Assembly (NCBI GenBank): GCA_030039825.1
Contig: JASHUV010000126.1
Span: forward strand, 1 to 5,957
Direction: 5' to 3'
From: Thermoplasmata archaeon
GTDB taxonomy: Archaea > Thermoplasmatota > Thermoplasmata > Lutacidiplasmatales > UBA184
DNA length: 5,957 nucleotides
Shown here: one piece after another, positions 1 through 5,157 of the stretch
Numbering within the stretch: the stretch's first letter is position 1
Layout: each line of letters opens with the position of its first letter
Notes under the pieces: generated by a model
Told to the model about the DNA's origin: nothing
What the model saw: the letters and a program-made list of their open reading frames with translations, nothing else
Databases searched by the model: none
Position numbers and translations under genes: made by a program

Positions 1-1149
1 GCCGGGGCGCTGGAGGACCTTCGCCACTTCCGGGCGGAGGAGCTCCGGGGGCGGGGGGGTCCCGTCGGCGAGCGCCTTGCGGATCCTCGTCTGGCTCGTG
101 TCGACGCGATCCGACGCCGGATGCGGGCAGGTCTTCCGCGTCGCCATCCACCCGCAGACCCGGCAGAAGAACGTCTCCTCGTAGCGGAGCGGCCGGAGGC
201 CGATCGGGAACGCGTCGAAGATCCGGTGGGCGGCGTACGGGTCGTAGTACGCTCCCACTCCGGCCTGGTCCCTCCCGACGATGTAGTGGGAGCAACCGAA
301 GTTCTGCCGGACGATGGCGAGGAAGAGCGCCGCCTTCGGACCGGCGTAGCGCATCGTGATGGAGAGGGAGGCGAGGAGGACCCGGTCGGGCGAGTGGTAG
401 CCCGTGACGAGCGCCCGGTACGCCTCGAGGATCACCTCGGGCCGGTAGTCGCCCTTCTTCAGGCGCCCGACGACGGGCTGGATGAACAGCGCGTCGACGT
501 CCTCGCGCTCGAGCGTGAGGCGCTGGAGGTACTCGTGGGCGGTGTGGGGCGGGTTCCGGCACTGATAGGCGGCGACGTTCGTCCAGCCCCGCCGGGCGAA
601 CTCGGCGCGCGCCTCGGCCGGCGAGAGCTCGAGCGGGCCCGTCGGAAGGTCGAGCCGGCGGAGGAGGTCGAGCCGTCCCCCGAGGGCGGTCCCACCGACC
701 TTGGCGAGGTCGGCGACGTTCGGGTGGGCCGGGTCGGTCGTGCCGTACGTCGTCTGGGCGATCGCGCCCCGATCGATCGGGAACTTCTCCTCGAGATGCA
801 GGACCGCGAACGGACGTCCGTCCGGGGCGAGGAGCGCGAGCTCCTCGCCCGGCCGGGCGGCGGCCGCGACGGCGTCGTTCGCGCTGCCCGTCGGGGCGAG
901 GAGGATCGGCATCGGCCAGGGGAGGCCTCCCGGGAGCCGCCCGCCCGCGAGGACCGCCTCGAGCGTGGCGCGGTCCATGAAGCCCTCGAGGGGGCTGTAC
1001 GCCCCGAGGCCGATCTTCTCGGCATCGTAGACCTCGTCGATCGAGGGTCGGAGCGCCGGAAGCTCCGTCGCCGCCGCGATCCGTCGCGCTCGCTCGGCGG
1101 AGGGGACGGAGCGGTCCACGAGCCGGCCGCCGTGGGGCGCGCTCGTCAC
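1..1149 (-). CDS. sat: ATP sulfurylase (sulfate adenylyltransferase), C-terminus cut by the window edge
   Basis: This enzyme converts sulfate and ATP to adenosine 5'-phosphosulfate (APS) and pyrophosphate, the first step of sulfate activation in the cytoplasm. I translated the frame directly: 383 codons are present without a stop, close to the usual length of short prokaryotic Sat, so only a few residues should be missing. The N-terminus reads APHGGRLVDR, a family hallmark. The active-site loop QCRNPPHTAHE is at residues 196-206 and GRDQAGVG at 292-299. A Cys/His cluster resembling the family's structural zinc site (C329, C332, C341, H343) precedes the C-terminal segment. The GTG start at 1149 is chosen because GAGGAGGT lies 7 bases upstream and the protein then begins just before the APHGG motif. 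The usual GRDHAG histidine is Gln295 here, and the usual Thr after Gln196 is Cys197. It is last in the visible minus-strand run, 61 bases after the HAD phosphatase gene. No APS kinase or APS reductase is visible, so assimilatory, dissimilatory or sulfation use cannot be decided from this gene alone. Confidence 0.96.
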   Translation of the reverse strand, partial: MTSAPHGGRLVDRSVPSAERARRIAAATELPALRPSIDEVYDAEKIGLGAYSPLEGFMDRATLEAVLAGGRLPGGLPWPMPILLAPTGSANDAVAAAARPGEELALLAPDGRPFAVLHLEEKFPIDRGAIAQTTYGTTDPAHPNVADLAKVGGTALGGRLDLLRRLDLPTGPLELSPAEARAEFARRGWTNVAAYQCRNPPHTAHEYLQRLTLEREDVDALFIQPVVGRLKKGDYRPEVILEAYRALVTGYHSPDRVLLASLSITMRYAGPKAALFLAIVRQNFGCSHYIVGRDQAGVGAYYDPYAAHRIFDAFPIGLRPLRYEETFFCRVCGWMATRKTCPHPASDRVDTSQTRIRKALADGTPPPPELLRPEVAKVLQRPG

Positions 1150-1156
1150 CGTCCGG

Positions 1157-1164
1157 ACCTCCTC
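1157..1164 (-). promoter_or_regulatory. Shine-Dalgarno site of sat
   Basis: Read on the minus strand this is GAGGAGGT, ending 7 bases before the GTG at 1149. It decides the start: no ATG lies nearby in frame, and the protein from this GTG begins MTSAPHGGRLVDR, as expected for the family. Confidence 0.7.
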
Positions 1165-1183
1165 GTCGGCATCGCTCCCCGGT

Positions 1184-1216
1184 CCCGGGCCGTCGGGTAC
1201 CCGGGCCGCGTTAAAG
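1184..1216 (-). promoter_or_regulatory. Possible promoter and repeat region ahead of sat
   Basis: The 61-base gap between the HAD gene and sat holds one AT-rich box, read on the minus strand as CTTTAA (1211-1216), which overlaps the HAD stop codon. It is followed by two exact copies of CCCGGGCCG on the plus strand (1184-1192 and 1200-1208, 16 bases apart) and a 10-base palindrome CGGGTACCCG (1194-1203). If the box is a TATA element, transcription would start near 1187, leaving a leader of about 38 bases that includes the sat ribosome site. In DNA this GC-rich, short repeats can arise by chance. Confidence 0.3.
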
Positions 1217-1966
1217 CGTCGGCGCCGCGGGGGCGACGAGCGATCGCGAGATCGGGCACGGGGAGTCGGCGAGGCCGAGCGAACGGCGGGCGGGCCCGGG
1301 CGCCTCGTCCGGGCGGAGACGGGCCTCCAGCCACTCGGCGACCGTGTCGAGCGACTCGAACTCCCGGCAGGGGATCCCCCGACGGCGGCAGTAGGCCACG
1401 AGACGATGGCGGGCGAAGACCACGTCCGCGACCTCCGCCGCGAAGCGGTCGGTGCTGCCGTCGCCGATGAAGACCGTCGTCGAACCGGGCGCGGAGCGCA
1501 CGACCTCGGCCTTGCAGATCCCGCAGAGTCGGCAGGTCGCGTGGCCGAACGGATGGGCGACGCCGAGCGTCCCGTCCGTTCGGACCGTCATCGCGTCGGC
1601 GAAGACGGGCCAGCGAATCCCCTCGCGCTCCAGGACCGGGCGGATGTAGAAATCGAGCCCTCCGGAGACGATCGCGGCCGGGACGCGATGGCGCTCGATG
1701 AGCTCGACGAGCCGGCGGGCGCCCGCCCGCAGCGGGGCGTGCTCCCGGGCGTACTCGGCCATCTCCGCGACGCGGTCGGCGGGGAGGAGCGCCACCTCCC
1801 GCTCCCACGCCTCGCGGAGGGTGATCTCCCCCCGGTGGAGGAGCTCGTCGACCTCCCTCGCGAGCCGGGCCCCGTCCCGGCCGAACGTCTCGACGAGGAC
1901 GACGGCGACGTTCGGGACGACGAGCGTCCCGTCGAAATCGATCCAGACGCGCAGCGGGCCGGCCAT
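1211..1966 (-). CDS. HAD-IB family phosphatase, MtnX-like
   Basis: This 251-residue protein is a predicted cytoplasmic, Mg2+-dependent phosphatase of the haloacid dehalogenase superfamily, closest by eye to the MtnX/SerB group. Motif I is IDFDGTL (residues 9-15, nucleophile Asp10, acid Asp12), motif II has Ser101 in AIVSGGLDFYI, motif III is probably Lys152, and motif IV is FIGDGSTD (166-173) followed by AADVVFAR-like sequence. The cysteine cluster C145, C148, C151 in CRLCGICK matches the CGxCK element I know from MtnX phosphatases of methionine salvage. About 35 residues after position 218 are Pro/Ala/Arg-rich and match no part of the fold I recognise. ATG 1966 is the only plausible start because an in-frame TAA lies about 45 bases upstream and no GTG or TTG falls between. 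The gene sits 57 bases after the glycosyltransferase and 61 before sat. No methionine-salvage gene is visible, so the substrate is unknown. A phosphoserine or sugar-phosphate phosphatase role is equally possible. Confidence 0.88.
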   Translation of the reverse strand: MAGPLRVWIDFDGTLVVPNVAVVLVETFGRDGARLAREVDELLHRGEITLREAWEREVALLPADRVAEMAEYAREHAPLRAGARRLVELIERHRVPAAIVSGGLDFYIRPVLEREGIRWPVFADAMTVRTDGTLGVAHPFGHATCRLCGICKAEVVRSAPGSTTVFIGDGSTDRFAAEVADVVFARHRLVAYCRRRGIPCREFESLDTVAEWLEARLRPDEAPGPARRSLGLADSPCPISRSLVAPAAPTL

Positions 1967-2002
1967 CCGTGAGGGGCTCCTCTCCCCGCGAGGTCCGGGC
2001 GC

Positions 2003-2012
2003 CTTTACCTTG
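2003..2012 (-). promoter_or_regulatory. Possible promoter box of the HAD phosphatase gene
   Basis: The only AT-rich stretch in the 57-base gap reads CAAGGTAAAGG on the minus strand, centred about 41 bases upstream of the ATG at 1966. The spacing suits an archaeal TATA element with a leader of roughly 15 bases. A purine-rich GAGAGGAG ends about 10 bases before the ATG and may serve as a ribosome site. The match to a TATA consensus is weak. Confidence 0.27.
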
Positions 2013-2023
2013 ACGCCCGCCGG

Positions 2024-3070
2024 CTACGCGCCCGCGATCCGCCGGCCCACGAGGAAGTTCACGGCCCGGGAGAGGGGCGGGGCCGTCGCGTAGAGGGCCT
2101 CCGACGCGAGGAGGCCGGGCTGGGAGAACCCCGTGCGACGGAGCTCGCCCCCGAGCGCGCGGAGGGCCTCCGCCCGCGCGAGCGACCCGTCGGCCATCCG
2201 GGCGAAGTGGTCGAGGCTCCTGAACTTCGTCGCCAGGCGACGGTGGAGCCAGGGGTAGCGGTGAGCGTCGGCGAGCTTCAGCATGTGGTCGGTGGCGGCG
2301 GCGAATCCCCCCATCGTCCGCGCGTACTTCGCGAGGTAGGCCCGGAAGGAGACGTCGGTGGCCCGCGACATGTTCTCGGGGTGCACCCGCAGGCGCGTCA
2401 ACGGCCGGTACTCGATGAGGAGGTCGAGCCCGGAGAGGAAGCCGAGGGTCAGGAGGAAGGTGTCCACCGAGGAGGGGAGGTCGTGCAGCGCCGCGGCGTA
2501 CTCCCGGAGGATCGACGTGCGGATCGCGATCGTGCTGTCGCTGCCGGGGTTCGCGCGCACGAACCGCTCGAGCGTGTCGGGCGGCGCGCCCGGGCCGACG
2601 CGGAAGAGCGCGCCGGGGGCCGCCTCGAAGCGGGCGACGGCGGCGAAGCGGTCCCGGGCGCCGGGCACCGGGCGGTCGTTCTCGTCGATGATCGAGTAGC
2701 TCGTCGCGAGGAAGCCGAGACGCGGGTCCGGCCGGAACCGGTCGCGCGCCTCCGAGAGCCGTTCCGGCTCCCACAGGTCGTCGTCGTTCAGGAAGGCGAC
2801 GACCTCGCCCCGGACGCGGTCGAGGGCCGCGGCGAGATGGATGCCGAGGGGCCGCTCCGTCCGGTGGACCGAGATCACCCCGAGCTCGGCGAGCCGGTCG
2901 TCGATCGCCGCGTCGGCGAAGTTCTTCACGACGATGATCTCGCAGGCGTCCCGCCCGACCGTCTGGGCGGCGATCGACTCGACGGCCCTCAGGAGGTAGC
3001 GGCGGCGGTCGTAGGCCGTGACGATCGCCGAGAAGTACGGGGCGTCGGGGGAGGCCGTCGCCGCGCTCAT
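2024..3070 (-). CDS. Family 2 (GT-A fold) glycosyltransferase
   Basis: This 348-residue protein is predicted to transfer a sugar from a nucleotide-activated donor to a glycan or lipid-linked acceptor at the cytoplasmic face of the membrane. The N-terminal GT-A domain starts with FSAIVTAYDRRRYLLRAVESI (residues 13-33), the nucleotide-binding first strand and helix. It continues to EIIVVKN (44-50) and the metal-binding FLNDDDLWEPERL (93-105), with the DXD-type triad at Asp96-98. RLRVHPENMSR (226-236) matches the R-x-H-x-x-N region near the end of many family 2 catalytic domains. The C-terminal part, about 240-348, is mostly helical in character without a clear transmembrane segment. The ATG at 3070 overlaps the TGA of the sulfotransferase gene (ATGA), implying coupled translation, and no Shine-Dalgarno sequence precedes it. 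Longer upstream extensions of this frame only shadow the sulfotransferase gene. Donor, acceptor and linkage cannot be read from the sequence. The neighbouring sulfotransferase suggests that the product, or a glycan it joins, is sulfated. Confidence 0.9.
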   Translation of the reverse strand: MSAATASPDAPYFSAIVTAYDRRRYLLRAVESIAAQTVGRDACEIIVVKNFADAAIDDRLAELGVISVHRTERPLGIHLAAALDRVRGEVVAFLNDDDLWEPERLSEARDRFRPDPRLGFLATSYSIIDENDRPVPGARDRFAAVARFEAAPGALFRVGPGAPPDTLERFVRANPGSDSTIAIRTSILREYAAALHDLPSSVDTFLLTLGFLSGLDLLIEYRPLTRLRVHPENMSRATDVSFRAYLAKYARTMGGFAAATDHMLKLADAHRYPWLHRRLATKFRSLDHFARMADGSLARAEALRALGGELRRTGFSQPGLLASEALYATAPPLSRAVNFLVGRRIAGA

Positions 3071-3903
3071 ACGAGGGCGCGGAGCATCTGGTAGAGCTCC
3101 TTCGGCACCGTCGCGAGGAGGTCGCCGCCGACGACGTGCGGGTTGTGGCGGAGGTCGCGCTTCAGGATCCATCCGACCCACGGGAGGAAGCCGAAGACGC
3201 CCCGGACCGCCATCCTCTGGCTCTGCCGGTGGAGGGCCTCGCCGCCGAGGACGAGACCGAGCGCCCGGTCGAGCTCCTCGCGGGTCGGACGGAGCCCGAG
3301 GAAGTCGATGATCCGCTGGACGGTGGGCGCGGGGTGCGCGAGCAGCTCGGGGTAGTCGATCTCGAGCCAGGGGAAGCGTCCGAGCTCCCGCCGGAGGGCG
3401 GCCAGGCGCTCTCCGTAGAGGTCGAAGAGGGCGGCGATCTCCTGGTCCTCCGCCGTCGACCTCTTCCTCAGCGAGGCGAGGACCTCCTCCTTCGGCCGTC
3501 GGACGAGCAGGAAGGAGGGCTGGGCGAGGAAGGGCAGGAACGCCTCGAGGGTGAGGACCGTCCAGGGGTCCTTCCAACCCCACCACGGCCGCTCGGAGCG
3601 AGCGACGAGCGCCCGGATCTCCTCCCGGTACGCGCCGGCGCGTCCGGGGAGGTCCTCCCACTTCGGGGGGCCGTGGATCCCCGTCGCATCGCCGCCGAGG
3701 AGGCGGTAATCGAGCGCGACGAAGTCGGGGTTCTCGAAGTGACCGGTCGGGTTCGACCAGTGCTTGCCGACCCAGGCCTCGCCCTCCGCCCGCGTTCCCA
3801 TGTCGACGCCGAGGGCGTGGAGGATACCGGCCACGACGGAGGTGCCCGAGCGGTGCATGCCGAGGACGACGACCGTTCGCGGAGGCTCGACGGGGGCCCT
3901 CAT
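3067..3903 (-). CDS. PAPS-dependent sulfotransferase family protein
   Basis: This 278-residue protein is predicted to transfer a sulfuryl group from PAPS to a hydroxyl or amine, probably on a carbohydrate or lipid. The 5'-phosphosulfate-binding loop is VVVLGMHRSGTSVVAGIL (residues 11-28), followed by GHFENPDFVALDYRLL (54-69) and WWGWKDP (107-113), both typical of the bacterial/archaeal sulfotransferase group with a GMHRSGTS loop. The 3'-phosphate-binding segment is LLVRRPKEEVLASLRKR (132-148), with Arg135/136 and Ser144 in the expected places. DYPELLAHPAPTVQRIIDFLGL (183-204) is the usual late element. ATG 3903 is chosen because it places the loop near the N-terminus and has AAGGAGG 9 bases upstream. 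An open frame continues upstream to 4971, but that stretch is antisense to the peptidase gene. It is the first gene of the minus-strand run and overlaps the glycosyltransferase start by four bases. No signal peptide is seen. The acceptor is unknown, and a sulfotransferase-fold protein with another role is a lesser possibility. Confidence 0.9.
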   Translation of the reverse strand: MRAPVEPPRTVVVLGMHRSGTSVVAGILHALGVDMGTRAEGEAWVGKHWSNPTGHFENPDFVALDYRLLGGDATGIHGPPKWEDLPGRAGAYREEIRALVARSERPWWGWKDPWTVLTLEAFLPFLAQPSFLLVRRPKEEVLASLRKRSTAEDQEIAALFDLYGERLAALRRELGRFPWLEIDYPELLAHPAPTVQRIIDFLGLRPTREELDRALGLVLGGEALHRQSQRMAVRGVFGFLPWVGWILKRDLRHNPHVVGGDLLATVPKELYQMLRALV

Positions 3904-3912
3904 CGGCGCCCC

Positions 3913-3919
3913 CCTCCTT
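3913..3919 (-). promoter_or_regulatory. Shine-Dalgarno-like site of the sulfotransferase gene
   Basis: Read on the minus strand this is AAGGAGG, 9 bases before the ATG at 3903. It supports that start. It conflicts with the AT box upstream, because a transcript starting about 26 bases below that box would begin near 3910 and exclude this site. Confidence 0.5.
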
Positions 3920-3930
3920 CGGTCGGCGGT

Positions 3931-3940
3931 CCTCTTAACG
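3931..3940 (-). promoter_or_regulatory. Possible promoter box for the sulfotransferase run
   Basis: On the minus strand the sequence is CGTTAAGAGG, the only AT-rich spot upstream of the sulfotransferase. Its centre lies about 33 bases before the ATG at 3903. If it is an archaeal TATA element, the transcript would be nearly leaderless (about 7 bases). No bacterial -35/-10 pair is apparent. Confidence 0.33.
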
Positions 3941-4010
3941 CCCTCGGGGGAGGGGCCGGGCTCCGCGGCCCCCGTCGGACGGCGTCCGGTCCGGTCCGGG
4001 CCCCCGCCCG

Positions 4011-4021
4011 CAAAGCTTGAA
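4011..4021 (+). promoter_or_regulatory. Possible promoter box of the peptidase-kinase pair
   Basis: CAAAGCTTGAA is the only AT-rich spot on this side of the divergent region, centred about 33 bases before the ATG at 4048. This is the same spacing as the box facing the sulfotransferase. It would also give a leader of about 7 bases. It contains the palindrome AAGCTT and is not a strong TATA match. Confidence 0.3.
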
Positions 4022-4047
4022 GGTGGCCCTCCCGGTGGGTCGCCCGC

Positions 4048-5157
4048 ATGAAGGCCCGCGTCCGCGCCATCTTCGAGAAGCTCGGGGGCGGCGCCGACGC
4101 CCTCCTGCTCATGAACAGCATCGATCCCCATCTCGACCAGTCGTTCTTCTACGTCTTCGACGTCCCGAGCGGCCTCTTCGAGGGCTCCTTGGCGATCGCC
4201 TTCCCGGACGGCGAGCTCACCGTCATGAGCTCGCCGCTCGAGGAGGAGAGCGCCCGGCAGGCCGCGAGGGCCGACCCGCACGTCACGGTGGAGGTCCCGA
4301 ACGGACGCGCCGAGCGGGACGCGCTCCTCGAGCGGCTCCTCGGGACGCGGTCCACGATCGCCCTCAACTACCGCGAGCTCACCCACGAGGGCTTCCTCGC
4401 GCTCGAGAAGGCCCTCCCGGGATCGACGTGGACGGACGCGAGCGCGGCGCTGCGCGCCGCCCGGATGATCAAGGACCGTGAGGAGATCGCGCGCCTGAAG
4501 CGGGCCGCGGAGATCGCCTCGAAGGTCGCCGTGGAGATCCCCTCCCTCCTCCGTCCCGGGATCACGGAGCTCGAGCTCGCCGCCGAGATGGAGTACCGGA
4601 TGATCCGCGGCGGGGCGTCGGGCCGCAGCTTCGCGACGATCACCGCTTTCGGGGCGATGGGGGCCGAGCCGCACTACGCCCCGCGCGACCGGCCGCTCAC
4701 GCCCGGATCGAGCCTCGTGTGTGACTTCGGCGCGCTCTACCGGCGCTACGCGAGCGACATCACGAGGTCCTTCCGCTTCGGTCCCGCCGATCCCGAGCTC
4801 AAGGCCGTCCACGAGAAGGTCCTCGAGGCCCAGGAGGCGGCGCTCGCGGTCCTCCGACCCGGGGTCCCCGGTAAGGAGCCGCACCTCGCGGCCCAGCGGG
4901 TCATCGATGCCTCGCCCTGGCGCGGCCGCTTCATCCACGGGCTCGGTCACTCGGTCGGCCTCGCGGTCCACGACGGCTACGGCATGAACGCCCTCACCGA
5001 GGAGCCGATCGAGGAGGGGATGGCGATCACCGTCGAACCGGGGATCTACCTCCCGGGAAAGGGCGGGGTCCGGATCGAGGACGACATCGTCGTCACCGGC
5101 TCCGGATACGAGTTCCTCACGACGGCCCCGCGGGAGTACCTCGAGGTCCGGGCGTGA
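4048..5157 (+). CDS. pepQ: M24B family Xaa-Pro peptidase (aminopeptidase or dipeptidase)
   Basis: This 369-residue cytoplasmic metallopeptidase is predicted to cleave the bond between an N-terminal residue and proline in peptides, a late step of protein turnover. Residues 1 to about 135 form the creatinase-like N-terminal domain, and about 140-369 form the pita-bread catalytic domain. All five dinuclear metal ligands are visible: Asp226 (VCDFGALY), Asp237 (SDITRSF), His301 (GLGHSVGL), Glu330 (VEPGIY) and Glu344 (RIEDDIVV). His209 in EPHY and His308 in AVHDG are the other conserved active-site histidines. The length is normal for archaeal and bacterial members (about 350-370). ATG 4048 gives a full N-terminal domain, and a weak GGTGGG (4034-4039) precedes it by 8 bases. 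Its TGA overlaps the GTG of the phosphofructokinase gene, so the two are probably co-transcribed. Aminopeptidase and dipeptidase members cannot be separated by eye, so the symbol is provisional. Confidence 0.94.
   Translation: MKARVRAIFEKLGGGADALLLMNSIDPHLDQSFFYVFDVPSGLFEGSLAIAFPDGELTVMSSPLEEESARQAARADPHVTVEVPNGRAERDALLERLLGTRSTIALNYRELTHEGFLALEKALPGSTWTDASAALRAARMIKDREEIARLKRAAEIASKVAVEIPSLLRPGITELELAAEMEYRMIRGGASGRSFATITAFGAMGAEPHYAPRDRPLTPGSSLVCDFGALYRRYASDITRSFRFGPADPELKAVHEKVLEAQEAALAVLRPGVPGKEPHLAAQRVIDASPWRGRFIHGLGHSVGLAVHDGYGMNALTEEPIEEGMAITVEPGIYLPGKGGVRIEDDIVVTGSGYEFLTTAPREYLEVRA
5143..5147 (+). promoter_or_regulatory. Ribosome binding site of the phosphofructokinase gene
   Basis: GAGGT lies 6 bases before the GTG at 5154, inside the end of the peptidase gene. 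It supports the overlapping GTG start. The sequence GAGGTCCGG here is the same as that before the GTG of sat. Confidence 0.5.

Larger units (their letters stand above)
3904..4047. promoter_or_regulatory. Divergent intergenic region
   Basis: This 144-base region separates the minus-strand sulfotransferase run from the plus-strand peptidase and kinase genes, so promoters for both should be here. It is almost all G and C except for two AT-rich boxes, one near each end. The middle carries CGGAC-GGC-GTCCG (3976-3988), a short inverted repeat, and next to it tandem CCGGT/CCGGG units (3986-4000), which could be an operator or chance. I see no coding frame, RNA gene or terminator in it. Confidence 0.55.

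Noticed and set aside
121..1470. A 449-codon plus-strand open frame over sat and the end of the HAD gene
   Set aside because: It is codon-aligned antisense to sat. Its protein is Arg/Gly/Glu-rich with no recognisable fold, while the minus strand encodes clear ATP sulfurylase motifs. It is an artefact of high GC.
1211..1966. HAD protein as the phosphatase that removes PAP after sulfation
   Set aside because: PAP phosphatases belong to the inositol monophosphatase-like (FIG) or DHH families. The motifs here are those of HAD-IB enzymes, so this functional link is not supported.
1146..2774. A 542-codon minus-strand frame across the HAD and glycosyltransferase genes
   Set aside because: It is a frame-shifted shadow of two genes with intact family motifs in other frames. 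Its composition is extreme (Arg, Pro, Gly).
3071..3661. N-terminal extension of the glycosyltransferase frame by 197 codons
   Set aside because: This stretch is an out-of-frame reading of the sulfotransferase gene, Arg/Pro-rich without motifs. The family 2 fold begins directly after ATG 3070.
3904..4971. N-terminal extension giving a 634-codon minus-strand frame ending in the sulfotransferase
   Set aside because: The upstream 356 codons are antisense to the peptidase gene and of low complexity. The sulfotransferase starts at ATG 3903 with a ribosome site and its PAPS loop in the normal N-terminal place.
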